This document shows, piece by piece, positions 17,709 to 25,374 of a DNA stretch of 55,583 nt. Every line of letters begins with the position of its first letter. Position 1 is the stretch's first letter. The notes below the pieces were generated by a model that saw nothing but the letters and a program-made list of their open reading frames with translations, did not search any database and was not told the origin of the DNA. The stretch is from Candidatus Obscuribacterales bacterium (GTDB lineage Bacteria; Cyanobacteriota; Vampirovibrionia; Obscuribacterales; Obscuribacteraceae). Position numbers and translations under genes: made by a program. The stretch is from the NCBI GenBank assembly GCA_020054205.1, contig JAGVLS010000031.1:1-55583 (forward strand). The letters run 5' to 3'.

Positions 17709-18968
17709 TCAGCAAGCTTTCGACAAACGTAAGTTTTCGTCAGCAGGCTGTGAGCGTTGTGATGGAACGCAGCCTGCGCGAAAAGCTTTTCGCAAACGTG
17801 TAAAAACTTCCGGACCCTTTGCAGTCTGGCTAAATAATTTTGTATTTCTATCCCAGCCAGCCAAATGCGGTTGTCCTATTTGCTTAGCAATTAATTTGCG
17901 TAATGTGTTATGTTCCGGTGGACGATGATGCATATCATAGAAAAAGCATCTTCCATCATTTCCTTCGACATAATAATAAGCGCCTTTATATCCTCTAAGC
18001 GAAAACAAGCTATGCACTTGTTGCTCTGGGCGCCCGCGCCTTAACTCGGAAGTAACATCACCAGGAAATGGTAATGCGTTTAAGTGGAGATGATTTGTTA
18101 TATGCCTGTCTTCGTTTCTAGCAATACAACAAGTGCGTCTTCCATTTTCATAAAACATTGCACTGCCATAAAGAGAACGCAGTACCTCTGCAACGCGCTC
18201 TTTGATAATATACAATTCCATTAAGGCGTTATTTGAAATTAGTCCGATAGAACCAACATGTGCTTTAGAGACAATAAGCAGATGCCCCTCAACTAATGGC
18301 ATCTCGTTGAAAATAAGGTAATAGCGAGGAGTCTCCAAAATCTCTCGATAAAACTGCCTGGTGCACATAAAGCAACCAGGTACATCTTCTATCTCATTTA
18401 AGAATGGCTTCACGGCACTAGAAGAACAATTAGGTACTTCGTAATCACAAAAATGCACTGAGCCACCTTCACTTGTATGGAGAGATTCTCCAACTTCAAG
18501 CTGAGATGCTCCAATGATATTTTCTGGTAAGAGTAAAACTTTTTTGTTGTCGCGCTGGACTACAATCCAATGTAGCTTCTTCAAATAACGATCTGGTTTG
18601 ATTTGCCACTGATCGTAAATAGTGCTGAATGTCTCGTAGAGATCTTGTCCAACAATAATGTACAACTCACTATCTCGACCAAGCTGGCTTGACAGCAAAT
18701 CAATTGACAGCAATGGATGATCAGAAAGCCCATCGATTTGTGATCTGTCAATTGCAACAAAATCTTGAAGAGACAATAGAGCGCTTTCCAACAGTTGCGC
18801 TCTTTGATTACCAGGGTAAAAATATTTTTTGCGAGGGTTGTTATCGCTAGCAACACTAAAGAAAATTCGCTCTAGTCCAAAATCCTGGCGTGCTCGTGGC
18901 GCGATAGCAGCATGAGCTTCATGTACAGGATCGAAAGAACCAATGAATATACCGTACCGGTGTTTCAT
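17709..18968 (-). CDS. NadD-like nucleotidyltransferase fused to a HIT-like domain
   Basis: The start at 18968 is preceded by AAAGAAAGG. Residues 1-200 form a nucleotidyltransferase domain with 'GSFDPVHEAH' (10-19), the nucleotide-binding motif of nicotinate/nicotinamide mononucleotide adenylyltransferases. A later 'NCSSSAVKPFL' corresponds to the usual ISSTxIR site. Residues about 215-380 are HIT-like: 'CFMCTRQF', 'MPLVEGHLLIVSKAHVGS' and 'NHLHLNALPF'. The last histidine of the HIT triad is replaced by Asn. A C-terminal basic tail follows. Such a fusion could make or recycle NAD-type or dinucleotide products. The gene is mid-operon, 28 bases after the acetyltransferase. Confidence 0.8.
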   Translation of the reverse strand: MKHRYGIFIGSFDPVHEAHAAIAPRARQDFGLERIFFSVASDNNPRKKYFYPGNQRAQLLESALLSLQDFVAIDRSQIDGLSDHPLLSIDLLSSQLGRDSELYIIVGQDLYETFSTIYDQWQIKPDRYLKKLHWIVVQRDNKKVLLLPENIIGASQLEVGESLHTSEGGSVHFCDYEVPNCSSSAVKPFLNEIEDVPGCFMCTRQFYREILETPRYYLIFNEMPLVEGHLLIVSKAHVGSIGLISNNALMELYIIKERVAEVLRSLYGSAMFYENGRRTCCIARNEDRHITNHLHLNALPFPGDVTSELRRGRPEQQVHSLFSLRGYKGAYYYVEGNDGRCFFYDMHHRPPEHNTLRKLIAKQIGQPHLAGWDRNTKLFSQTAKGPEVFTRLRKAFRAGCVPSQRSQPADENLRLSKAC

Positions 18969-18996
18969 TTTTAGCCTTTCTTTCTTGCTGTTGGAA

Positions 18997-19491
18997 TTAT
19001 TTCTTTGGGTGAGTAGGCTCAGGCATAGCAGTGTCTTGCACACTCTCATTAATCATTACTGCACACTTCATGTATTCTTGAGCAGTAAATTGAGCGTAAG
19101 CTCGAATATCGACAGGCAAATTGGGTCGAGGAATGGTGCGGAATCCACGACGCTTATAGAAATTGAAACGATAATACATGGTAATGAGTGTCATCACTTT
19201 AACACCACGTTGTTTGGCGTAAGCAAAACGCTTAGCAACAAGGGCAGCACCAATGCCATTATGTCGATATTCTTTTTCAACTGCTAAGTGTGTGAGTACA
19301 CCCACTTCTTTACTGATAAAGTCCATGCCAGCACAACCAACAAAACGATCGCCTACTTTTGCCATCCAAAAATTTCTAATCGGACCCTGAATACGATGCG
19401 ATGAAATCCGTGTTGCTTGAAGCAATCGATTGATTTCTTTACGATGGCTTTCATTAGCCCTGATAATTTGGAATTTCACTTTGGCTTTCAT
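18997..19491 (-). CDS. GNAT-family N-acetyltransferase
   Basis: In this 164-residue protein residues about 65-100 hold the acetyl-CoA site: 'GVLTHLAVEKEYRHNGIGAAL', with the R/QxxGxG/A signature as 'RHNGIG'. 'YYRFNFYKRRGFRTIPR' supplies the usual C-terminal 'Y.k.GF' element. The N-terminal 'IIRANESHRKEINRLLQ' is the standard opening of such enzymes. It acetylates an amine, but the substrate is not predictable. It sits between a membrane protein gene and the NadD/HIT fusion in the operon. Confidence 0.85.
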   Translation of the reverse strand: MKAKVKFQIIRANESHRKEINRLLQATRISSHRIQGPIRNFWMAKVGDRFVGCAGMDFISKEVGVLTHLAVEKEYRHNGIGAALVAKRFAYAKQRGVKVMTLITMYYRFNFYKRRGFRTIPRPNLPVDIRAYAQFTAQEYMKCAVMINESVQDTAMPEPTHPKK

Positions 19492-19540
19492 TTTAGAAAT
19501 ACCTCTCTGTGCTGTGTTTCCGTTTCAACGTGCTTTGGCT

Positions 19541-20041
19541 TCAAAAACGAAAGCTTTCGACCATCCATGGAAAAAATGAACAGAGATTTTCTTTGGTGGC
19601 ACTGTAGAGCTTATCGGGAAAAGCCCAGCTAAATGTCACATAGCAGCTGGTGCGTTTTCCAAGGAACAAAACAAATTCCAAAAGCAGGAAAAGACCAACC
19701 ATAGCAACAACTGGCATCATCCCACCAAAAATAGCCCAAACAATGGCTTTGAAATAAGCATGAGCAGCAAGTGCTGCGTGCAAAGAATAAACCAATGCAA
19801 TCACTGTCCCAAGAACAGTGCAACCAATGCTAATTTCATTTTCGTACTTACCAACACCAAACTTGACAGTTGCCTGCTCACCTTGCTTCTGCTTACCCTT
19901 ACCTTCCTTTTGCTCGCCTTCCTTTGAGATAAGACGACTGTTAAGCCAGCTGCTTAAATCAATGGCCAAGTTAAATACAAAACGAGAAATGAAGTAACCG
20001 CAAAGCAAGCTCAGTACGACGCAAAGAGTTGCCATAAGCAT
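19541..20041 (-). CDS. Membrane protein related to 7874-8368 and 8383-8823
   Basis: This 166-residue protein has an N-terminal hydrophobic helix, a lysine/glutamine-rich polar loop built of 'EGEQKEGKGKQKQGEQ' and two further membrane blocks. The block 'YFKAIVWAIFGGMMPVVA' is shared with two proteins of the first operon. The polar loop is longer and lower in complexity than in the paralogues. The function is unknown, but recurrence of this family in two separate operons suggests a general membrane role. Confidence 0.7.
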   Translation of the reverse strand: MLMATLCVVLSLLCGYFISRFVFNLAIDLSSWLNSRLISKEGEQKEGKGKQKQGEQATVKFGVGKYENEISIGCTVLGTVIALVYSLHAALAAHAYFKAIVWAIFGGMMPVVAMVGLFLLLEFVLFLGKRTSCYVTFSWAFPDKLYSATKENLCSFFPWMVESFRF

Positions 20042-20073
20042 GGGAATTTTCTCCTTGTTTTTTGCTTTTTATT

Positions 20074-20940
20074 TTAAGTTGTAGCTGCTTGGGCATTTGA
20101 CGTAAGTTCGACATTGTCGTGATTGTCAGTGAGTACACCAATAAGTAATGATTCGAAAGCGGATGTAGTTGTTGCTCGGCCACCCGTTAAACATAGCCAG
20201 CCATTATGAGCTGTTTCAGCGGCTAGCCTGTATTCACTCATCACTTCTTCTTGGTATTGTTCATTTGCTTCTTTCAAAGCATTGCGGTGACGCTTGATAG
20301 CATTGCGAACACGGCGTTCGTGCCACCAGCTTTTAGTTGTAGCACCAACAATTGTGACAAATAGAGCAAATGCTAGTGATGCATATTTTGGATCGATAGA
20401 AGCCAATTTCTTAGAAGCACCATCAGATATTTCAGCCTCATTGCTGTCATTAACAGGTGAATGAATAGCTGCTGGATCATCATTTGGCAGCATAATGTTT
20501 TTACCAACTGCTGACAAAGCTAGATGTGTAATGGCAAAACCAAAACCACCAAGCAAGAGCAATTTTAAACTGCCACTTAAAAAACCAACAAAACGTTGTC
20601 CCTTTTTGAAAGAACGCAAGAAAAGTTCTTGCTCGTTATCGGCATCGTTAATGCGTGATTGTTGAGTACGTTTGCGACGACCAATACCAGCAGCAAAGCC
20701 AGTGGCAGCCATTCGCAAAGTAGAAAGATAAACACGCTCTGGTGATGCTTCTGAAAATTGATCAACTACATGTTCAAACTCATCAACAATTTTGCAGGCA
20801 GCGCTTTGTATTTGTGAATTGGTAGGGCGTGTATCTGCCAAATGCATGTTGTAGCCAATTTCAATGGCATGATTGGGTGTGATACCGCGAATGCGGCGAT
20901 CGATAACAGGTTGTGCTTGTGTTGTGGGCGTTTCTGTCAT
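20074..20940 (-). CDS. Two-TM protein with long cytosolic helices
   Basis: The start at 20940 overlaps the stop of the upstream gene as ATGA, so the two are translationally coupled. The 288 residues comprise a soluble N-terminal 110 residues, two membrane helices (about 118-145 and 185-205) separated by a polar loop, and a basic helical C-terminus ('WWHERRVRNAIKRHRNALK'). The organisation resembles two-helix membrane sensors or effectors, but no named family is recognised. It lies mid-operon upstream of the 'FGGMMP' membrane protein. Confidence 0.65.
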   Translation of the reverse strand: MTETPTTQAQPVIDRRIRGITPNHAIEIGYNMHLADTRPTNSQIQSAACKIVDEFEHVVDQFSEASPERVYLSTLRMAATGFAAGIGRRKRTQQSRINDADNEQELFLRSFKKGQRFVGFLSGSLKLLLLGGFGFAITHLALSAVGKNIMLPNDDPAAIHSPVNDSNEAEISDGASKKLASIDPKYASLAFALFVTIVGATTKSWWHERRVRNAIKRHRNALKEANEQYQEEVMSEYRLAAETAHNGWLCLTGGRATTTSAFESLLIGVLTDNHDNVELTSNAQAATT

Positions 20941-21233
20941 GACACAATTCTCTTTCTGTAGCGCCATAGTGACAAATTTGTTAGCCATTGTTGAAAGCGC
21001 GTGGAGGCAATATCAACGATGTTATATTTCCTGATTTTTGTTGCTAACATAAAACCAGAGAGACAACCAATACAAAAGAAAGCTAGACGAGGAATGAAAT
21101 CCCCATAAGCCCATATAAAAAGCAGAACAATTAGCAGATAATATTCTGATGGCAATTTATACTTTTTCTTCAGCATGTGATAAACGCCAAGTGTAGTGGC
21201 AAATGCAATCATAAAAACTATGTACCAGAACAT
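20937..21233 (-). CDS. Small membrane protein (2-3 TM)
   Basis: I place the start at 21233 ('MFWYIVFMIAF'), nine bases after GGAGG-like purines. The frame runs upstream without a site. This 98-residue protein has an N-terminal helix, then a basic 'MLKKKYKLPSEYY', then one or two helices and a basic amphipathic tail ('WRYRKRIVS'). It shares a 4-base ATGA overlap with the next gene. Function unknown. Confidence 0.65.
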   Translation of the reverse strand: MFWYIVFMIAFATTLGVYHMLKKKYKLPSEYYLLIVLLFIWAYGDFIPRLAFFCIGCLSGFMLATKIRKYNIVDIASTRFQQWLTNLSLWRYRKRIVS

Positions 21234-21318
21234 TTTTACCTCCGTGATGTTTTTCAAACACAAAACAGATTTTCAATCAACCAAATTTTAGCGAGTCCGA
21301 TTTTTAACTGGTTTGGAT

Positions 21319-21714
21319 TTAGCTAGTGTGAATTTCACCGCTGTTATCAGCACTACTTGCTTGCTTGTTACGCTTGCGTGAAAACAGAGCAACAAGTGCC
21401 ATGGTGATGCAAAAATCTGCTGCAATGAGCCATGCGATTACGCTAAAGATTAAGGCCCCACCAACTACAAATGCAAACAAATATGCAATAATCCAAACCA
21501 AAGCCGACGCCGCCAAGCTGGGATTGTCAGCTAGGTTGGTAAGATAACCTACACGATCAACTAACTCCATCACTTGTGCATTGCAAGCTACAAACGAGTA
21601 AACTGGCCAGAGCATGGATAGCACCAGTCCAATGACTGACCACCGCAAAAGAAAATGTTTAATATCAAGGTTCTTTTGCTTAGGCGCGATTTGTTTGGCG
21701 GTTAAGTGTGACAT
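21319..21714 (-). CDS. Small membrane protein (2 TM)
   Basis: The start at 21714 ('MSHLTAKQIAPK') has AGAAAGG upstream. This 131-residue protein has two hydrophobic regions (about residues 22-45 and 65-110), a basic N-terminus, and a polar tail 'SRKRNKQASSADNSGE'. No motif allows a function. It lies inside the ten-gene operon of the peroxidase fusion. Confidence 0.65.
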   Translation of the reverse strand: MSHLTAKQIAPKQKNLDIKHFLLRWSVIGLVLSMLWPVYSFVACNAQVMELVDRVGYLTNLADNPSLAASALVWIIAYLFAFVVGGALIFSVIAWLIAADFCITMALVALFSRKRNKQASSADNSGEIHTS

Positions 21715-21769
21715 GGGCGAATTTCCTTTCTGGTCATATAATGACCCGAGCATGTTTTATTTGTTTTGA

Positions 21770-22426
21770 TCAAGTAGCTAGACGTCGACTGGTAGCTTTT
21801 GTTCGGTTACGCTCTTCTAATTCGTCCCAGGAATATAGAGGAGCTGTAGCAGAAAACTTTTTGATAATTAGCACGGTAGTAATAATGCCAGCTGCTAGGC
21901 AAAATATGACTAATATAATCAGCAATACTAAGCCAGCGCCTTTGTTGTCGTCACTGCTGCTGCTGCTACTGCTGCCTTTGCTACTGAATGCATCTAGCAA
22001 ACTACCAAATGCTTCTCCGTAGTTATGAATTGCTGACATAGTATTGTGGTGTTGGGCATATGTGTTGTAAGCAGAGATACCATAGTCGACAACTCTGCCT
22101 GAACGAAATGCATTTGCCCAAGATTGGACGGTTATCATAAAACCACCAACAAGTAATCCGGGCATAAGTACAACATAGCCAATTTTAAGAGCAAGGAGCG
22201 CATGATACTCTCCTAATAGCTCTGTATTGTAGGCAATGAAAACAACTACGCTCAAATAGCACCAAGTAAAGCCAATAGCTGACATAATGGCTCCAACCCA
22301 AGCCATTAATCGAGACCAACCACCAGCAGCTTTAGACTCAGCCCAAACTTTAGCGCTAGCATAGGCGTTCCAAAAAGAGATGCAAAAATTGAGAGCGACG
22401 ATAGCGATGATGGGAAGTATTTCCAT
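21770..22426 (-). CDS. Four-TM membrane protein with serine-rich loop
   Basis: This 218-residue protein has hydrophobic segments at about residues 3-22, 38-65, 80-108 and 165-190. A run of eight serines followed by 'DDNKGAG' separates the last helix from the rest. The C-terminus is basic ('RNRTKATSRRLAT'). No family is recognised. The operon position, second from the promoter end, is consistent with a structural or sensory membrane role but proves nothing. Confidence 0.65.
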   Translation of the reverse strand: MEILPIIAIVALNFCISFWNAYASAKVWAESKAAGGWSRLMAWVGAIMSAIGFTWCYLSVVVFIAYNTELLGEYHALLALKIGYVVLMPGLLVGGFMITVQSWANAFRSGRVVDYGISAYNTYAQHHNTMSAIHNYGEAFGSLLDAFSSKGSSSSSSSDDNKGAGLVLLIILVIFCLAAGIITTVLIIKKFSATAPLYSWDELEERNRTKATSRRLAT

Positions 22427-22473
22427 GCGCCTTCCTTTCTTTGCGTGTTGAACAGATGAATACTAATATCGCC

Positions 22474-23043
22474 TTATTCCAATGTCCCAAATACATTGGC
22501 AGCTTTTTTTGTTGCTTTCATATGGTTTGCAAGTTCTGGCAAATACTCGTCTATGACCGGTGTGACGAATTCAGCATAGAGCTGCTCCTTGTCCTTCGCA
22601 TAGGTTTTGGGAGCAGTTTGTTTCATTTTAGTTAAAGCTGAGTCAATAGGCACAGCTAAAATTGTCGTTCGTTCTTGCCAAACTGAGAGGATAAATTTAT
22701 TATCTCTCCAGTATTTGTTAAATCGATTGGCAATCTTCTGCAATTCTGCTGACGAAGCACCAGCTGCTTTTGCTTTTGTATATTTTTCCGTATATTGGGA
22801 GATCTCAGCTGTGAAGTTCTCTAATTCAGCAGAGCGCTCGCGCAAGGCTTCATCAGTTTCAAAACTCTTAATCACTGTAGAAATTAAGTTGGGTAATTCA
22901 ATTTTGAGTCTATTGTATTCTGTGACGCTAGCTGGCGAGTCGTAGAAAAAACTTGGACCAAATGCAACCCATTGAACCAGTGAAAAAAATACCGCAGCTC
23001 CCAATAATCCAAGAAAAATTTTAGTGGATTTTCTCGTAGACAT
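22474..23043 (-). CDS. Signal-anchored helical protein, weakly LemA-like
   Basis: This 189-residue protein is the first gene of the operon that ends with the peroxidase fusion. One transmembrane anchor lies at about residues 8-28. The rest is helical, opening 'VTEYNRLKIELPNLISTVIK', which recalls the start of LemA-type periplasmic helical domains ('YN.L......PNLV'). The resemblance is short and I do not rely on it. The helical domain would be outside the cytoplasmic membrane. Confidence 0.6.
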   Translation of the reverse strand: MSTRKSTKIFLGLLGAAVFFSLVQWVAFGPSFFYDSPASVTEYNRLKIELPNLISTVIKSFETDEALRERSAELENFTAEISQYTEKYTKAKAAGASSAELQKIANRFNKYWRDNKFILSVWQERTTILAVPIDSALTKMKQTAPKTYAKDKEQLYAEFVTPVIDEYLPELANHMKATKKAANVFGTLE

Positions 23044-23403
23044 GTTGATGTTCTTTCTTTTACGAAATGTTTAATTGTTTTTGTAGAAGCACTAGCTTGT
23101 GTTGACCATAAGCTTGGTGCAGAACGACTCACATGAGTGGTTATATAAATGCATTACTGAAGTGTTTATTACTTTGCTATTAGATAATTTTGAAGAAGAT
23201 CTCTGGTGAAAATGATAATTACCAAACTAGCAATGAGATTGTCTTCTAAACAATCTATCTATACTAAACATTACGTCATCAGCATTATAATGTGATTATG
23301 TTGTTTGTTTTTTGATTTTTTGTCCTTGCTCAACTCGCGCAAAGGCAGGCAAATGTGCTGCTCTTAATATGTGCGACAGCTCATGATGTGTGGATATGTT
23401 GGC
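23044..23403. other. 360-bp gene-free region, promoter side of the peroxidase operon
   Basis: No coding frame is credible. It contains a 7-bp inverted repeat at 23236-23256 and a Fur-like 19-mer at 23206-23224. It should carry the promoter of the 14.2-23.0 kb operon, but no convincing -35/-10 pair was found by eye. Confidence 0.55.
23206..23224. promoter_or_regulatory. Fur-like imperfect inverted repeat
   Basis: GGTGAAAATGATAATTACC shares the core AATGATAAT with Fur boxes and is an imperfect inverted repeat. It lies about 165 bases upstream of the first gene of the operon ending in the double-heme protein, where iron or peroxide control would make sense. The match is only moderate. Confidence 0.3.
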
Positions 23404-23667
23404 TTAAAGAATACTAGCAATTTGTGATAGCTTCTTAACGGTTTTGTGTTTTCGTTGTGCTTTAAAGAGATCGACAGCTTGTTGTGCATTAGCATTACTA
23501 AGAACCATTGCTGTTTCTGGAGTGATGCCACGTTTTCCTGTGATAATTTCATTCACTTTTGGTTGATTCCAGCCAATATGACGGGCAAAAGCACTTTGAC
23601 TTAAACCCATTGGAATTAAAAACTCTTCGCGCAAAATCTCGCCAGGAGATGGCGGCTGACTTCGCAT
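23404..23667 (-). CDS. higA: HigA-type antitoxin with internal deletion
   Basis: This 87-residue protein opens exactly like HigA antitoxins ('PGEILREEFLIPMGLSQSAFARHIG') with a Cro/cI helix-turn-helix ('NQPKVNEIITGKRGITPETAMVLS'). After 'LSNAN' it jumps to 'AQQAVDLFKAQRK', so the usual 'FGTTPEFWL' segment is absent. The gap falls in AATGCTAATGCA, a short direct repeat, which suggests an in-frame slippage deletion. The toxin gene just upstream is a remnant, so the module is probably inactive as a toxin-antitoxin pair. Whether the shortened protein still binds DNA is unknown. Confidence 0.75.
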   Translation of the reverse strand: MRSQPPSPGEILREEFLIPMGLSQSAFARHIGWNQPKVNEIITGKRGITPETAMVLSNANAQQAVDLFKAQRKHKTVKKLSQIASIL

Positions 23668-23689
23668 TTTCTTATACGTATTGAACTCC

Positions 23690-23880
23690 TTAGTGATAAT
23701 CGATAACTTCTACTTCTTCCGGTCCATTAGAATTCCATTTAAAAATAATGTGCCATGGAGAGAGTCTTTTAAAGGCATTGAGATATAAAAGATCTTCTCA
23801 AGCTGGATTTGATAATTGTGAAAGATGGAGCTGCTGTGGGAAATAAGTTGTCCGAAAGAGATGTGCTAAATCTCTTATCT
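23690..23880 (-). pseudogene. higB: Remnant of a HigB-type toxin gene
   Basis: Upstream of higA, minus-strand translation gives a HigB C-terminus: 'SPWHIIFKWNSNGPEEVEV' ending 'IDYH' and a stop at 23690-23692. The typical 'W.I.F.W..GP.EVE..DYH' block is complete. Before it, 'LQLSNPA' is followed in frame by a stop codon and then 'EDLLYLNAFKRL'. No start is seen within reach. The toxin is therefore truncated and interrupted, 22 bases from the antitoxin start. Confidence 0.7.
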
Positions 23881-23933
23881 GCTTAATGCTCACCGCCAGA
23901 TAATACTATAAGAAATAGTAAAAATTCTACGAA

Positions 23934-24005
23934 TGGAAACAGATTGGTGTCTCATAAGTATTCTCGGCTGGATATGCCGATCTGTCCTTATGATGTCTGT
24001 TTCCA
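23934..24005 (-). repeat. Long imperfect hairpin between higB remnant and next gene
   Basis: TGGAAACAGA at 23934-23943 pairs with 23996-24005, and inside it TCATAAG at 23952-23958 pairs with 23987-23993. It lies 18 bases past the stop of the downstream minus-strand gene and could act as its terminator, though the T-run after it is poor. Confidence 0.5.
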
Positions 24006-24023
24006 TGGCAGCTAAGACATGTT

Positions 24024-24335
24024 TCAACCCATTGTGTACGGCTGCATGGCTGGCTTTGGACGGGTGAGGACAACGTAATAAGGATACGAATGCCCACTAT
24101 ACCAAACCGGCGTAATGGTAACGATCTCCAGCTTGGGATGCTCTTGGATGAAACGGACTAGAATTTCTGGAAACAATTCTGTTTTTAGAACCTTCTCTCC
24201 TTGGTAGAGACTGCGGGCGTAGGCAAGTTGGAAAACCCCTTCGCCTTGGCTCCACCATTCAGGGCGATTCCATTTTGGCTCAGGAGGAGGAGGAGCAGGT
24301 TTGGCAGGTGAGAGCAAAAATGTTCGTAGTGACAT
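24024..24335 (-). CDS. Short hypothetical protein with Pro-rich N-terminus
   Basis: The start at 24335 ('MSLRTFLLSPAKPAPPPP') is supported by GAAAGA upstream. The frame extends through the preceding tRNA-like gene but has no site there. This 103-residue protein has a Pro-rich stretch at 10-19, an acidic/aromatic middle and 'LEIVTITPVWYSGHSYPYYVV' near the C-terminus, a beta-rich domain. No family is recognised. It lies directly downstream of the tRNA array. Confidence 0.6.
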   Translation of the reverse strand: MSLRTFLLSPAKPAPPPPEPKWNRPEWWSQGEGVFQLAYARSLYQGEKVLKTELFPEILVRFIQEHPKLEIVTITPVWYSGHSYPYYVVLTRPKPAMQPYTMG

Positions 24336-24521
24336 TATTAGAGGTCTTTCTTTTTTTGTTTGTTGTTGAAAAGTTGGAAGTTTTGCAACTAGTGAAATGA
24401 TTCCACCGAATGAAAGGTCCATGTGTGGGCTCCTAGTGTTGCATTGGTTGCAAATCTTCAGGTTCTGTGAATGTGGTGAAATGCAGGAAGAACATATCAT
24501 CGCACCAGCCAATAAAAAAGA

Positions 24522-24665
24522 AGCGCCTGGAAGGACTTGAACCTTCATCATTCTGGATCACTTAGGTGCTCTTACCTGATTTGCCGGTAAGCATTCTCTC
24601 TAAGAGTTGCTTAATAGCCGGACTTTAATAAGTTCACCAGCGCTCTCCCGTTGAGCTACAGGCGC
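24522..24665 (-). tRNA. tRNA-like gene interrupted in the anticodon region
   Basis: The 144-base minus-strand sequence has a complete tRNA frame: a 7-bp acceptor stem (GCGCCTG with CAGGCGC), a 4-bp D stem with loop AACGGGA, and a T arm GAAGG-TTCAAGT-CCTTC. Between the D stem and variable loop there are 88 bases instead of about 17. CTGG and CCAG at the two ends could form an anticodon stem. Inside are hairpins (CTTACC with GGTAAG; AAGCA with TGCTT). About 71 bases are inserted, too short for a known group I or II intron. The anticodon cannot be assigned. Confidence 0.65.
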
Positions 24666-24711
24666 ATGAAGGCACACGAAGCAAATGATCGCCGATCGCG
24701 AAAAACGAATT

Positions 24712-25005
24712 TTACTCCGTTTTTGTTTTTACCAATTGTTTGAGCTTAAGCCAACCGATTAAGTACCCAAAGCCACCTGCTGCTATTACAGTAAAAGTAG
24801 CAAGTGATACGTCCAGTGTTCTGCCAGTTGGAACAAATAGCGCAAAGACGCATACTGCTACTGTGGCAAAAGCAGCTGACGTGAGTGAAATAACAATTGG
24901 CTTGACTGTTTTGTTGCGAAGAACCAGAGTTAAAAAAAGCCAGCCAGAAAAGCTCATGTAAAAGGATAGAACTAATGCAAAAAGCACTGACAACACCAAC
25001 ATCAT
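24712..25005 (-). CDS. Small membrane protein inside the tRNA array (3 TM)
   Basis: The start at 25005 ('MMLVLSVLFALV') has AGAAGGGG upstream. This 97-residue protein has three hydrophobic segments (about 1-22, 30-52 and 60-85) and a Lys-rich tail. It is encoded on the same strand as the flanking tRNAs and likely shares their transcript. Function unknown. Confidence 0.6.
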   Translation of the reverse strand: MMLVLSVLFALVLSFYMSFSGWLFLTLVLRNKTVKPIVISLTSAAFATVAVCVFALFVPTGRTLDVSLATFTVIAAGGFGYLIGWLKLKQLVKTKTE

Positions 25006-25051
25006 ACACCCCTTCTTTTGTGTGCATGAGCGGATGCACAATTGCAATTAA

Positions 25052-25133
25052 TGCTGCTGGAGGGAGTCGAACCCTCACGACCGAAGTCACAGGATCCTAA
25101 GTCCTGCGCGTCTGCCAATTCCGCCACAGCAGC
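25052..25133 (-). tRNA. tRNA-Leu(TAG)
   Basis: This 82-base class II tRNA has an anticodon loop CTTAGGA between CAGGA and TCCTG, a long variable arm and T loop TTCGACT. The acceptor stem GCTGCTG/CAGCAGC is complete. CCA is not encoded. Confidence 0.95.
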
Positions 25134-25139
25134 AATAAA

Positions 25140-25222
25140 TGTCGGAGGAGGGAGTCGAACCCTCACGACCCAAGGGTCACAGGATTTTAAGTCCCATGCG
25201 TCTGCCATTCCGCCACTCCGAC
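25140..25222 (-). tRNA. tRNA-Leu(TAA), copy 1
   Basis: This 83-base class II tRNA has anticodon loop CTTAAAA and acceptor GTCGGAG/CTCCGAC. It has no group I intron, unlike many cyanobacterial tRNA-Leu(UAA) genes. CCA is not encoded. Confidence 0.95.
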
Positions 25223-25227
25223 AAAAG

Positions 25228-25302
25228 TCGCCGAGATGGGATTCGAACCCACGACCTCCTGCTCCCAAAGCAGGCGCGCTAACCAGACTGCGCTACTCGG
25301 CG
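25228..25302 (-). tRNA. tRNA-Pro(TGG), copy 1
   Basis: This 75-base cloverleaf has anticodon stem CCTGC/GCAGG with loop TTTGGGA and acceptor CGCCGAG/CTCGGCG. CCA is not encoded. A second, slightly different copy lies at 26703-26777. Confidence 0.95.
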
Positions 25303-25374
25303 GATGTGCCGGACTTTTGCAAGTCCAAGCACAGTGTGACTGACTAAACAGTCTTGGTATTGTTATGAAACTGC

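Noticed and set aside
23044..24005. Large RNAs associated with tRNA arrays in phages (GOLLD/ROOL type) in gaps near the tRNA cluster
   Set aside because: The gene-free gaps here are at most about 390 bases near the array and no long conserved fold could be traced by eye.
24522..24665. Group I intron in tRNA-Leu(UAA), as in cyanobacteria
   Set aside because: The insert is only about 71 bases, the tRNA is class I with a short variable loop, and the two real tRNA-Leu(TAA) genes nearby are uninterrupted.
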